NCBI RefSeq assembly: GCF_001940225.2
Contig: NZ_CP135164.1
Location: 1,116,001-1,180,000 of the forward strand
Source of the DNA: Roseburia sp. 499
Lineage (GTDB): Bacteria > Bacillota > Clostridia > Lachnospirales > Lachnospiraceae
Direction of reading: 5' to 3'
Length of the DNA: 64,000 bases
The notes under the pieces were generated by a model, which saw only the letters and a list, made by a program, of their open reading frames with translations, searched no databases and was not told the DNA's origin. The translations under genes were made by a program, and so were the position numbers. Shown in pieces: positions 52,027 through 60,897 of this stretch. The stretch's first letter is position 1. Each line of letters begins with the position of its first letter.

Positions 52027-52033
52027 ATAAAGT

Positions 52034-52672
52034 TTAATAACCTAAATTCTCTCCAATTAAAATTACCTTAATACGGTTTGGAATTTGTCCGCGTCTGGTA
52101 ATGACTGTGTTGGCACAGATACAGTCCGGACTTTGACAGTCATGACAGACACCGGTTGCAGCACATGGTGTATTTTGATTAAGCCTAATAGCATTTGGAG
52201 CAGCAGCCACATTTTTTACTCTAGCCATGGCAGAAGCAAGGTCTGGGGTTACTTTATTCATTCCGGCAAGAATAATTACTTGTTTTGGACCGTAAATCAG
52301 TGCAGCAACACGATTGCCGTTTCCATCAATATTTACCAATTCGCCGGTGGAGGAGATAGCATTACTGCTCATAAAATAGTAATCAACATTGAATGACTTG
52401 TGATAAATATCTGTTGCTTCTTCGGGAGTTTTAGCAGTGCTACGGTCATACAGGGTAATATCTTTTCGGCTGGTAAGTGTTTCCATCATGCCACATTCCG
52501 ATAAAGTCATGGAACCACCAAAGGATACGGTGCTATTAGAAACAACCATATCATTTGCAAGTTTTACTGCCTCTTTGGATGTGGGGCAGTAGTAGCCGTC
52601 TATTTGGCGCTTTTGTAGGTTCTTGATTACAGTATCGGCAAGTTTTTGGTAATATGTTTCTTTTGGGGTCAT
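52034..52672 (-). CDS. LUD domain protein (LutC/YkgG-like, DUF162)
   Basis: 212 residues of the LUD family: KEAVKLANDMVVSNSTVSFGGSMTLSE-type start (in pieces), DYYFMSSNAISSTGELVN, GPKQVIILAGMNKV, and a late Cys cluster (TPCAATGVCHDCQSPDCICAN) that could bind a metal or cluster. The relatives LutC take part in L-lactate oxidation, but no lutA/lutB is adjacent, so its role is open. GGAGG precedes the start at 52672. Confidence 0.85.
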   Translation of the reverse strand: MTPKETYYQKLADTVIKNLQKRQIDGYYCPTSKEAVKLANDMVVSNSTVSFGGSMTLSECGMMETLTSRKDITLYDRSTAKTPEEATDIYHKSFNVDYYFMSSNAISSTGELVNIDGNGNRVAALIYGPKQVIILAGMNKVTPDLASAMARVKNVAAAPNAIRLNQNTPCAATGVCHDCQSPDCICANTVITRRGQIPNRIKVILIGENLGY

Positions 52673-52700
52673 ATAAGCTACCTCCTTGGTTTTGAATTAG

Positions 52701-52890
52701 TAATTATTCAGCCCGCCACATATATTCGCAAAAACAGCCAGCAAAGCTGTCTGTCGTTTCTTCGAAACTTACCTTTTGCTCATATGTGGAGCGGTGACTC
52801 TATTCGAGTCACCTTAAGAATCGGATAAACCGCTTCTTACATGCAAGCATGACGAATCTGTTTATTCGATTCCGAGGGGCTGAATAGTTA
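52701..52890. repeat. Three-armed palindromic element (190 bp)
   Basis: A 14-bp closing stem (TAATTATTCAGCCC 52701-52714 with GGGCTGAATAGTTA 52877-52890, one wobble) encloses three arms. Arm 1 is CCACATAT / ATATGTGG (52716-52723, 52782-52789), itself holding ACAGC/GCTGT and GTTTC/GAAAC hairpins. Arm 2 is the perfect hairpin GGTGACTC / GAGTCACC (52793-52813). Arm 3 is 13 bp, GAATCGGATAAAC / GTTTATTCGATTC (52818-52830, 52860-52872), holding CATGC/GCATG. It is non-coding, between divergent genes. The symmetric build fits a structured RNA or a small mobile palindrome. Confidence 0.8.
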
Positions 52891-53001
52891 TCTGAATAGA
52901 TATAAAAAGAATAGCACAAAAATGAAAAGTGTGCTATAATATTTATTCGGTTTTAGGGTGATTGTACAAAATAATTTTATAAAAAACAGAAAGGGACCGC
53001 A

Positions 53002-54738
53002 ATGGGAAAGAAACTTAGAAAATTAGTAACTTATTACAAGCCATATATGTCCTTATTTCTTGCAGATATGTTTTTTGCAATCTTAGGTGCAGCAGTAACG
53101 CTGGTGATACCATTGATTGTGCGCTATATCACAGGTAATGTCATTACAATGGAAGCGAATGCGGCACTTCATAAGATTCTGATACTTGGAGTGGTTATGC
53201 TTGGACTGGTATTGCTAGAGTGTTTTTGCAATTATTTTATTTCAAATTATGGACATGTAATGGGAGCAAAAATTGAATATGATATGCGTGCTGAGATTTT
53301 CGGGCATTATCAAAAATTGTCATTTTCTTTTTTTGATGACCAGAAGGTAGGACAGTTGATGTCCAGAATTACCAATGATTTATTTGACATTAGTGAGTTG
53401 TTACATCATGGACCGGAGGACTTAGTGATTTCTATTATTAAAATCGTAGGTTCCTTTATCATATTGATGAGTATAGATGTAAAACTGACATTGATTGCTT
53501 TTGCATTTATTCCGGTAATGCTGGTGTATGCAATTTATTTTAATGGCAGAATGAAGCGGGCATTTAAACGAAATCGTGTGAAGATTGCAGAGATTAACAG
53601 CCAGATTGAGGACAATCTTTCCGGAATTCGTGTGGTAAAATCTTTTGCAAATGAGGATGTGGAACGTGAAAAGTTCCGTCAGGGAAATGATGGATTCTTA
53701 GCCGCAAAAAAGAACAGTTATGTGTATATGGCAGGATACAATTCCGGCTTAGGAGCATTTACCACTATGATTACCATTGCAGTTTTGGTATTTGGAGCGA
53801 TGTTGATTACAAAAGGAAGCGTTAATGTGACGGATTTGGTAACATTTCTGTTGTATATCAATACCTTCACAGATCCGGTGAAGAAGCTGATTAACTTTAC
53901 TGAGCAGTTCCAGAACGGTTATTCCGGTTATGAGCGTTTTACAGAGATTATGGAAATTGAGCCGGATATTGAAGATCGAGAAGGTGCAATAGATTTAGAG
54001 GAAGTAAAAGGAAACATCAGTTTTGAAGACGTGTCTTTCCAGTACGAAGAAAATACCGAGAAGGTATTGAATCATATCAATCTGGAGGTAGAAGCAGGAG
54101 CCTATATGGCGCTGGTTGGTTCTTCCGGTGCAGGAAAAAGTACTTTATGTAGCCTGATACCAAGATTTTATGATGTGACAGACGGAAGTATTAAAATTGA
54201 TGGAAAAGATATTCGCGACATAAAGTTGAAGAGTTTGAGAGACCATATTGGAATCGTGCAACAGGATGTGTACTTGTTTGTAGGAACGGTTATGGATAAT
54301 ATTCGGTATGGTAAGCCGGACGCTACCCGGGAAGAGGTCATTGAGGCTGCCAAGAATGCGAATGCCCATGAATTCATAATGTCATTGCCAAATGGGTATG
54401 ATACAGATATTGGGCAGAGAGGTGTGAAACTCTCCGGCGGACAGAAGCAGAGATTGTCTATTGCGCGTGTATTTTTGAAAAATCCGCCAATACTGATTTT
54501 TGATGAAGCAACTTCTGCATTGGATAACGAAAGTGAAAAGGTAGTACAGGAATCTTTGGAAAAATTAGCAAAAAATCGTACGACTTTTGTCATAGCACAT
54601 CGTTTGTCTACCATTAAAAATGCAGAAAAAATTCTGGTGCTGACAGATAACGGCATCGAAGAAACGGGGACCCATAAAGAGTTATTAGAGAAAGAAGGCA
54701 TTTATGCAAAGCTCTATACCATGCAGTTTGCCGGATAG
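53002..54738 (+). CDS. ABC exporter, fused membrane and ATPase domains (MsbA type)
   Basis: 578 residues. Six membrane helices (about 15-310) with the intracellular coupling segments, then an ABC domain with Walker A GSSGAGKST (~372), LSGGQKQR (~477), FDEATSALD (~500) and an H-loop IAHRLST. Forms a homodimer, or pairs with an unseen partner, to export lipids, peptides or drugs. The DUF2156 gene starts 7 bases after its stop. Confidence 0.92.
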   Translation: MGKKLRKLVTYYKPYMSLFLADMFFAILGAAVTLVIPLIVRYITGNVITMEANAALHKILILGVVMLGLVLLECFCNYFISNYGHVMGAKIEYDMRAEIFGHYQKLSFSFFDDQKVGQLMSRITNDLFDISELLHHGPEDLVISIIKIVGSFIILMSIDVKLTLIAFAFIPVMLVYAIYFNGRMKRAFKRNRVKIAEINSQIEDNLSGIRVVKSFANEDVEREKFRQGNDGFLAAKKNSYVYMAGYNSGLGAFTTMITIAVLVFGAMLITKGSVNVTDLVTFLLYINTFTDPVKKLINFTEQFQNGYSGYERFTEIMEIEPDIEDREGAIDLEEVKGNISFEDVSFQYEENTEKVLNHINLEVEAGAYMALVGSSGAGKSTLCSLIPRFYDVTDGSIKIDGKDIRDIKLKSLRDHIGIVQQDVYLFVGTVMDNIRYGKPDATREEVIEAAKNANAHEFIMSLPNGYDTDIGQRGVKLSGGQKQRLSIARVFLKNPPILIFDEATSALDNESEKVVQESLEKLAKNRTTFVIAHRLSTIKNAEKILVLTDNGIEETGTHKELLEKEGIYAKLYTMQFAG

Positions 54739-54745
54739 GAGATTT

Positions 54746-55654
54746 ATGGAGATACCATTTAAAAAAATTGAGTTAGAAGACAGAGAGTTATTGGAACATT
54801 ATTTACAACAGAAGACTTACCGAAGCTGTGAACTTGTTTTCCCAAATATTTATTTGTGGGGCAGGAAATATCCAGTGGATTATGCTATTGTAGAAGATAC
54901 ACTTATTTTCCGAAGTCTTGCGGAGTGCGATGGAACTAGTATCACGTTTCCGGCAGGTGAGCCGGAGCAGATTCATAAAGCTATGGATATTATGATACAA
55001 TGGTTCGAGGAGCAGAATCTGGAGATGCATATGCATTTGGTGCAGGAACCGGAGTTTGAATTATTATGTCTTTGGTATCCGGGAATGTTTGAAATAGAAT
55101 ATGACCGGGATAGCGCTGATTATGTGTATGAAACGGAGAAACTCATCACGCTTTCCGGAAAAAAACTGCACGGAAAGCGGAATCATATCAATAAGTTCAA
55201 GGAAATGTATCCGGATTGGAGTTACGAAGCAATTACTAAAGATAATGTAGAAGAGTGCTTCAAGATGGCGTTGGAGTGGAGAAACATCAACCAGTGTGAG
55301 TGGGATGTAGAAAAAAGGGATGAAATGTGTGTAACTCTAAATGCCTTGCGATTACTGGAAGAATTAAAACTTTCCGGGGGATTAATTCGGGCTGACGGAA
55401 GGGTTGTGGCGTTTGCCATAGGAGAACCCTTGAATCCGGATACCTTTGTGGTTCATATTGAAAAAGCATTTGCAGATATTCAGGGAGCATATCCGATGAT
55501 AAATCAACAGTTTGCAGCACATGTGGCAAAGGATTATTTATATACGAACCGGGAAGAAGATACCGGTTCCGAAGGACTTAGAAAAGCAAAATTATCATAC
55601 CGTCCCGCATTTTTAGTGGACAAAGGCATGGTTAGAAAAATAGGAGGAAAGTAA
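54746..55654 (+). CDS. DUF2156 family protein (lysyltransferase C-terminal-like)
   Basis: 302 residues from the ATG at 54746 (TAGGAG 5 bases upstream). The DUF2156 GNAT-like double fold is seen: CELVFPNIYLWGRKYPVDYA, GKKLHGKRNHINKFKEMYPD, and GRVVAFAIGEPLNPDTFVVH followed by KLSYRPAFLVDKG. It resembles the catalytic domain of MprF-type aminoacyl transferases but without a membrane part. Donor and acceptor unknown. Confidence 0.82.
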   Translation: MEIPFKKIELEDRELLEHYLQQKTYRSCELVFPNIYLWGRKYPVDYAIVEDTLIFRSLAECDGTSITFPAGEPEQIHKAMDIMIQWFEEQNLEMHMHLVQEPEFELLCLWYPGMFEIEYDRDSADYVYETEKLITLSGKKLHGKRNHINKFKEMYPDWSYEAITKDNVEECFKMALEWRNINQCEWDVEKRDEMCVTLNALRLLEELKLSGGLIRADGRVVAFAIGEPLNPDTFVVHIEKAFADIQGAYPMINQQFAAHVAKDYLYTNREEDTGSEGLRKAKLSYRPAFLVDKGMVRKIGGK

Positions 55655-55655
55655 A

Positions 55656-56729
55656 ATGACAAAAATTGACATTATTTCAGGTTTTTTAGGTGCAGGAAAG
55701 ACAACCTTCATCAAAAAGATGTTAGAGGATGTATTCAAAGGAGAAAAAATAGTTCTGATTGAAAATGAATTTGGTGAAATTGGAATTGATGGTGGATTTT
55801 TAAAAGATTCCGGTATTGAAATCAGTGAAATGAATTCCGGTTGTATTTGTTGCTCCTTAGTAGGAGATTTTGGGAAAAATCTGCGAGAAGTAATCGAGCG
55901 TTTTCATCCGGACCGTATTTTAATTGAGCCATCCGGAGTCGGAAAACTGTCTGACGTTATGAAATCCGTTCAGGATGTGGAAGAAGAGCAGGATGTGAAG
56001 TTAAATGGACGTATTACAGTAGTAAATACATTAAAGGCTACCAAGCAGATGAAGGCATTTGGAGAATTTTTCAATAATCAGATTGAATATGCTACTGTTG
56101 TAGTGTTGAGCCGTACACAGAATGCGAAGCCGGAGCAGACTGAGGTTGTAGTAAAAGCTGTTCAGGAGAAGAATCCGGAAGCAGCAATTATCACGACACC
56201 ATGGGATGAAATTGATGGAAAACAGATTTACAAAGTAATCGAGGAAAAGAAATCCTTAGAGGAAGAATTAATGGAAGAACATCATCATGATCATCATCAC
56301 GACCATGATGAAGAGTGTTGTTGCGGACACGACCATGACCATCATGACCATGATCACGACCATGACCATGACCACCACCATCATCATGAGCATGATGAAA
56401 ACTGTACTTGCGGATGTCATGACCACGACCATGACCACCACCATCATCATGCGGATGAGGTATTTACAAGCTGGGGAACAGAGACACCTCATGTATTTAA
56501 GAAAGAGACCATTGAAAATGCAATGAAGGCTTTCTGTGAAACAGAGGATTATGGGGTGATTCTTCGTGCAAAGGGAATGGTTCCTTCCGAAGATGGTACA
56601 TGGATTTACTTTGACATGGTAGACGGAGAATATGAACTGCGTACCGGAGAACCGGATTATACCGGAAGACTTTGTGTCATCGGAACCAATGTAGAAGAAG
56701 AGAAGTTAAAGACATTGTTTGGAATTTAA
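55656..56729 (+). CDS. G3E/CobW-type GTPase with long histidine-rich insert
   Basis: 357 residues. Walker A GFLGAGKTT (9-17), metal-binding CxCC motif GCICC (62-66), switch ENEFGEIGIDGG, and a His/Asp-rich stretch at about 209-265 (over 30 His). The C-terminal CobW_C-like region is at 270-357. CobW-type GTPases deliver Zn, Co or similar metals to target proteins; the His-rich run suggests metal storage or buffering. The start overlaps nothing and follows the DUF2156 stop by 1 base. It works with the second GTPase downstream. Confidence 0.88.
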   Translation: MTKIDIISGFLGAGKTTFIKKMLEDVFKGEKIVLIENEFGEIGIDGGFLKDSGIEISEMNSGCICCSLVGDFGKNLREVIERFHPDRILIEPSGVGKLSDVMKSVQDVEEEQDVKLNGRITVVNTLKATKQMKAFGEFFNNQIEYATVVVLSRTQNAKPEQTEVVVKAVQEKNPEAAIITTPWDEIDGKQIYKVIEEKKSLEEELMEEHHHDHHHDHDEECCCGHDHDHHDHDHDHDHDHHHHHEHDENCTCGCHDHDHDHHHHHADEVFTSWGTETPHVFKKETIENAMKAFCETEDYGVILRAKGMVPSEDGTWIYFDMVDGEYELRTGEPDYTGRLCVIGTNVEEEKLKTLFGI

Positions 56730-56745
56730 GGAAGGTTGTGAAGGA

Positions 56746-57687
56746 ATGGAAATACCTGTATATCTGTTTTCCGGTTTTATGGACAGCGGAAAGACATCCC
56801 TGATAAAAGAAACTCTGATTGAGGAAAATTTCGGAGAAGGGGCTAAGACTCTTTTGATTGCCTGTGAAGACGGAGAAGTAGAATATGACGAAGCAGAGCT
56901 GGCAAAGGCAAATACCAAGCTGGTAATGATTGAAGAGGAAGAAGAATTTACCGAAAGTAAGTTAAAGGAATTAGACCTACAATATAAGCCGGATCAAGTT
57001 TTTATTGAATATAATGGAACATGGGAAATGGCAACGTTATTGGAAATGAATCTACCGAAGGATTGGATTATTGTACAGTCTTTAGCAACTGTAGATGCGA
57101 CTACCTTTGATATGTATCTTACGAATATGCGTGCAATGATTATGGAACAGATTTTTCAGGCAGATGTAGTTATCATTAACCGTTGTGACGATGATACACC
57201 AAAGGGAAAATTCCGTCGTGCTATTAAGGTGATTAACCGAAAGGCGCAAATTGCTTATGAGCGTGCAGATGGAACGGTAGATACCGGAGAGATGGAAGAA
57301 CTACCTTATGATTTGAATAAGGATATTATTGATATTACGGATATGGACTATGGTATCTGGTATATGGATGCCTTGGATGATCCTAGAAAGTATGAGGGAA
57401 AAAAAGTACGTTTTCTGGCATTGGTTTATCGTCCTGAAAAGTTGAAAAAGGGCGTGTTTGTGCCGGGACGCTTTGCTATGACCTGCTGTGCAGATGATAT
57501 TGCATTTGTAGGATTTAAGTGTAAGTATGATAAAGCATCTGAGATTCCTCATAAATCATGGATTACTATTACAGCAGAGATGCATAATGAATTTGCCATG
57601 GAATATAAGGGAAAAGGACCGGTGTTGTATGCAGTGGATGTCCAGCCTGCGGAAAAGCCGGAAGATGAGTTGATATATTTTAATTAA
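56746..57687 (+). CDS. G3E-like GTPase with TIGR03943/DUF1980-like C-terminus
   Basis: 313 residues from the ATG at 56746 (GGAAGG upstream; a longer frame begins at 56719). Walker A GFMDSGKTS (10-18). The CxCC motif of CobW proteins is absent. NRCDDD near 145 corresponds to NKxD. The C-terminal ~100 residues contain GRFAMTCCADDIAFVGFKC (~240-258), very like the conserved tail of TIGR03943/DUF1980 proteins that accompany zinc-related permeases. This looks like a fusion of a G3E GTPase with that domain. It probably takes part in metal handling with the 55656 protein. Confidence 0.75.
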   Translation: MEIPVYLFSGFMDSGKTSLIKETLIEENFGEGAKTLLIACEDGEVEYDEAELAKANTKLVMIEEEEEFTESKLKELDLQYKPDQVFIEYNGTWEMATLLEMNLPKDWIIVQSLATVDATTFDMYLTNMRAMIMEQIFQADVVIINRCDDDTPKGKFRRAIKVINRKAQIAYERADGTVDTGEMEELPYDLNKDIIDITDMDYGIWYMDALDDPRKYEGKKVRFLALVYRPEKLKKGVFVPGRFAMTCCADDIAFVGFKCKYDKASEIPHKSWITITAEMHNEFAMEYKGKGPVLYAVDVQPAEKPEDELIYFN

Positions 57688-57697
57688 GAGGTAGCCA

Positions 57698-58855
57698 ATG
57701 AAATCTTTTATCGGAACACTTATTAAAAGAGAAAGATTGAAGCGAAACTATTCACAGGAGGGACTATGCAGAGGAATCTGTGTAGTCTCTTATCTGTCTA
57801 AAATTGAGCAGGGAAAGGTAGAAGCTGGAGAGGATATCATAAGTGCTTTGTTAGAACGCCTGGGGATTTCCTGTGAAACAGATAGGGGATTTTTAAAAGA
57901 GGCAGGAAAAAGGATAGAAGAGCTTTATGAAAAACTCTATGCGGGAAGCTTAGTACAGGAAGATGTAGCAGTATTGCAGCAGGAATATAACCGTTATATG
58001 GCCAGTGAATATATGTTGGATGTAATGCTTTTTATTCGTCTTTTTTCGGAGAATGAGGATGGAACGGAAACTGAGCTTGCGGAGTATATAGAGTGCATGA
58101 GTCAGAGGCAGTATGAACTATACCTGTACAGTACCTGTGAAGAAAATCAGGAGCGTTTGGAATTATTGCTGAAATTAAATCCCAATGGATTTTATTTAAA
58201 TGTTGCAGGAGTTTTTTACTGGGCAAAAGGAGAATATGTAAAAGCGGTTGAAATTCTGAATCGCGCTTATCAGGTCAGTTGCGAAGAGGGAACGGCAGAA
58301 AATATGCTATCTGCCCAGATGATGCTTGGAAATTGCTATTCTTCTATGGAGCAAAAAGAATTAATGATGAAGCACTACATGATAGCAAAGCGTTTGGCAA
58401 GAGCACTGCAGAAAACAGAGGATTTGTCCACGATTACTTACAATATAGCCTTTACTTTATTGGAGTGGAATCAGGTAGAGGAGGCTTTGGAATACTTTAA
58501 GGAATGTTCCAGAAGAGATGCTTTGTATTATCATAAGTATGCTATTTGCATGGAGCGTCTTGGAGAGAAGCAAACGGCGAGGGAAATGCTTAAAAAGGGC
58601 TATGCTACGGAAGATATAGAACAATATCCTATCTATGGGAAAATGTATGAGGTAGTAGCTTATCGATTGGAGCATGAGAATTATCTCGAGGAAACAGAAT
58701 ATGAAGTAATACTTCGTGAATGTATGAAACAGATAAGGGAGCAACGCCCAAAGGGGTATGAGCAGTTTCATGTGCCATATCTGATAGAAGTGTTAGAACA
58801 CCAACGTAAGTATAAGGAGATTTGTTCTTTGATGAAAGAATTTCCTGCGAAATAG
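57698..58855 (+). CDS. XRE-type regulator with TPR-like domain
   Basis: 385 residues. An N-terminal helix-turn-helix (residues 5-60: LKRNYSQEGLCRGICVVSYLSKIEQGK) and a long helical region (90-380) of TPR-like repeats, as in Rgg/PlcR-type regulators that bind peptides. It follows the GTPase genes by 10 bases. Targets are unknown; it may control the metal-GTPase operon or a peptide-signalled set. Confidence 0.85.
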   Translation: MKSFIGTLIKRERLKRNYSQEGLCRGICVVSYLSKIEQGKVEAGEDIISALLERLGISCETDRGFLKEAGKRIEELYEKLYAGSLVQEDVAVLQQEYNRYMASEYMLDVMLFIRLFSENEDGTETELAEYIECMSQRQYELYLYSTCEENQERLELLLKLNPNGFYLNVAGVFYWAKGEYVKAVEILNRAYQVSCEEGTAENMLSAQMMLGNCYSSMEQKELMMKHYMIAKRLARALQKTEDLSTITYNIAFTLLEWNQVEEALEYFKECSRRDALYYHKYAICMERLGEKQTAREMLKKGYATEDIEQYPIYGKMYEVVAYRLEHENYLEETEYEVILRECMKQIREQRPKGYEQFHVPYLIEVLEHQRKYKEICSLMKEFPAK

Positions 58856-58869
58856 AATATATTACATCT

Positions 58870-58917
58870 AAGACGGTGATTTGAGTAGTGATTTTCTCAA
58901 ACACACTGTCTTTTTTA
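58870..58917 (+). terminator. Intrinsic terminator after the XRE gene
   Basis: AAGACGGTG-ATTTGAG pairs with CTCAAA-CACACTGTCTT, with small internal mismatches, then six Ts. Confidence 0.75.
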
Positions 58918-58973
58918 TTGCTAAAAACTATGATACCATAAAGGAGAAATATGAAGGATTAGGAGGAAGTAGG

Positions 58974-59570
58974 ATGATAGAGATTAGGGCATACGAGGAA
59001 AAAGACGAGAATCAATGGCTGAGATGTCGCGTGGTTTCTTTTTTAGATTGTTCTTATTATAACGATGTATTACAGGAAAAGGAAAAGTATAAGAATGATA
59101 CTGTTTCATTAGTAGCAGAAGAAAACGGGCAAGTCGTAGGTTTTATTGATATTGAAATAGAATCTCAGGCAGGAGAACTTTGTGTAGCAGGAGAAGAAAG
59201 AGGCGCTGTTATCTGGAATCTTGGAGTTCTGCCGGAATATCGAAGAGAAGGAGTGGCAGTACAACTTTGGAATACGGCCAAGGAACAATTGAATAAAAAG
59301 GGAATTTCTTATTGTGAGGTGTGGACACAGGAAGATGAGCCTGCAAATCATTGGTATCGAAGTCAGGGATTTGTGAATCAAAAAGAGCATAACTGGCTTC
59401 GGTGCTATGCACGACCATCAAAAAAAGAATGGTTCTTAAAAGAAGAAAATATTGGAGAGATTTATGGCGTGGAAGAAATGATTTTTGAGGTAAAAACAGA
59501 ACGAAGGACAGAGGTAGAACCGTATTGTTATCGAATGGATGAAGTAAGACTTTATACTCAGAAGATTTAG
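58974..59570 (+). CDS. GNAT family N-acetyltransferase
   Basis: 198 residues from the ATG at 58974 (TTAGGAGG about 8 bases upstream; a longer frame from 58881 would cross the terminator). Acetyl-CoA site IWNLGVLPEYRREGVAVQLW, and HWYRSQGF near residue 125. A C-terminal extension (140-198) may bind substrate. Acceptor unknown. 10 bases before the MFS gene, so likely an operon with it. Confidence 0.85.
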   Translation: MIEIRAYEEKDENQWLRCRVVSFLDCSYYNDVLQEKEKYKNDTVSLVAEENGQVVGFIDIEIESQAGELCVAGEERGAVIWNLGVLPEYRREGVAVQLWNTAKEQLNKKGISYCEVWTQEDEPANHWYRSQGFVNQKEHNWLRCYARPSKKEWFLKEENIGEIYGVEEMIFEVKTERRTEVEPYCYRMDEVRLYTQKI

Positions 59571-59580
59571 GAGAAAAACA

Positions 59581-60804
59581 ATGAAAAATACGTTATGGAC
59601 AAAAAATTTCATTATAATAACCATGGGAACTATTATCAGTGCCATAGGTGGAACGGCAATGAGTTTTGCAATGTCTTTTGTTGTGTTTGATAACAGTCAA
59701 AGTACCTTATTGGCTGGAATTTTCAGTGCAGTATCTCTGATTCCATCGTTGATACTTCCGGTTGTTATATCACCTTACTTAGATCGTTTTCGGCGAAAAC
59801 CTGTGATTGTAGGATTAGATTGTCTGGATGGGATATTGTATTTGATTTTTGCGTTTTATTTATTGAAACAACCTTTTAGCTATCCTGTTTATATGGTGTT
59901 TTCACTGGTTACCGGTAGTACAGGAACGATTTACAATCTTGCGTATACCAGTCTTTATCCCAATTTGATTGAAAAAGGATTTGCCCAAAAGGGCTATACG
60001 ATATCAGGGATGATATATCCAACAGCGATGGTCATTATGACACCGATAGCAGGATTTCTTTATGCAAAATTTGGAATGGCTACTATTTGCTTTGTAGAAG
60101 GAGGCTTATTATTGCTAGCTTCTGCAGTGGAAACGCAGATTAAAATCACAGAAACTTGTAAAAGAGAAGGAAAGTTCTCGCTTAAGGAATATGTGAATGA
60201 TTTAAAAGAGGGTTGGAATTACCTGAAACAAGAAAAGGGATTATGCCGGATTTATGCCTATATGTCAATAACGCAAGGGGTAAGTCAGGGGAATAGCAGC
60301 CTTATCATTGCATTTTTTCAAACTACACCGGGACTTGGAACAGCTTTGTATGCGTGGTTTACGGTGGCGGAATTTGTCGGAAGGACGATTGGAGGAATTA
60401 TTCACTATCGTTTCGAAATAAAACCTGAGAAGCGTTTTGGATTTGCGTATCTCGTTTATTTCGTATATAGTGGGATGGATATGATGTTACTGTTTTTAGG
60501 ATATCCTTTCATGCTTTTCAATCGTGCTGTTTGTGGCTTTTTGGGAATTAATAGTGCTACTTTAAGGGAAAGTAGTGTGCAAAATTATATCCCGGATGAT
60601 AAAAGGGCAAAATTAAACGCAATATTTAATACAGTTTTTTCCTTATCAGGAATGATTTTTTATCCTTTCATTGGAATGCTTGGTGAGATGTTTTCCTATC
60701 GGGTTAGTTTGTTAATGACAGGCAGTCTGGAAATTATTTTTTGCTATTTGATTATGTATCGCGGAAGAAAAGAGGTAAAGAAAATTTATAATCAGAAGTA
60801 TTAA
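59581..60804 (+). CDS. MFS transporter
   Basis: 407 residues, twelve membrane helices in two halves. MFS features: PYLDRFRRKPVIVGLD loop and GRTIGGIIHYRFEIKPEKRF at the domain linker. Of the enterobactin-exporter/drug-efflux type (MFS_3-like). Direction is export by similarity. Paired with the GNAT gene, an arrangement seen in compound modification and export. Confidence 0.87.
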   Translation: MKNTLWTKNFIIITMGTIISAIGGTAMSFAMSFVVFDNSQSTLLAGIFSAVSLIPSLILPVVISPYLDRFRRKPVIVGLDCLDGILYLIFAFYLLKQPFSYPVYMVFSLVTGSTGTIYNLAYTSLYPNLIEKGFAQKGYTISGMIYPTAMVIMTPIAGFLYAKFGMATICFVEGGLLLLASAVETQIKITETCKREGKFSLKEYVNDLKEGWNYLKQEKGLCRIYAYMSITQGVSQGNSSLIIAFFQTTPGLGTALYAWFTVAEFVGRTIGGIIHYRFEIKPEKRFGFAYLVYFVYSGMDMMLLFLGYPFMLFNRAVCGFLGINSATLRESSVQNYIPDDKRAKLNAIFNTVFSLSGMIFYPFIGMLGEMFSYRVSLLMTGSLEIIFCYLIMYRGRKEVKKIYNQKY

Positions 60805-60897
60805 AACAAATTTTCAAAAGAAAGGTCTAGTGCTATTAATAAAAATGTGTTAGAATCTTCTTTGGGGTATGGCAAAGGAAAGGAAGATTAAGCTGAT

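Noticed and set aside
54168..54701. Minus-strand open frame of 177 codons inside the ABC exporter gene
   Set aside because: Mirror of the conserved ATPase domain; no start signal and no recognisable protein.
56275..56455. Highly repetitive CAT/CAC/GAC stretch considered as a DNA repeat
   Set aside because: It is in frame and encodes the His/Asp-rich insert of a CobW-type protein, a known feature of such proteins.
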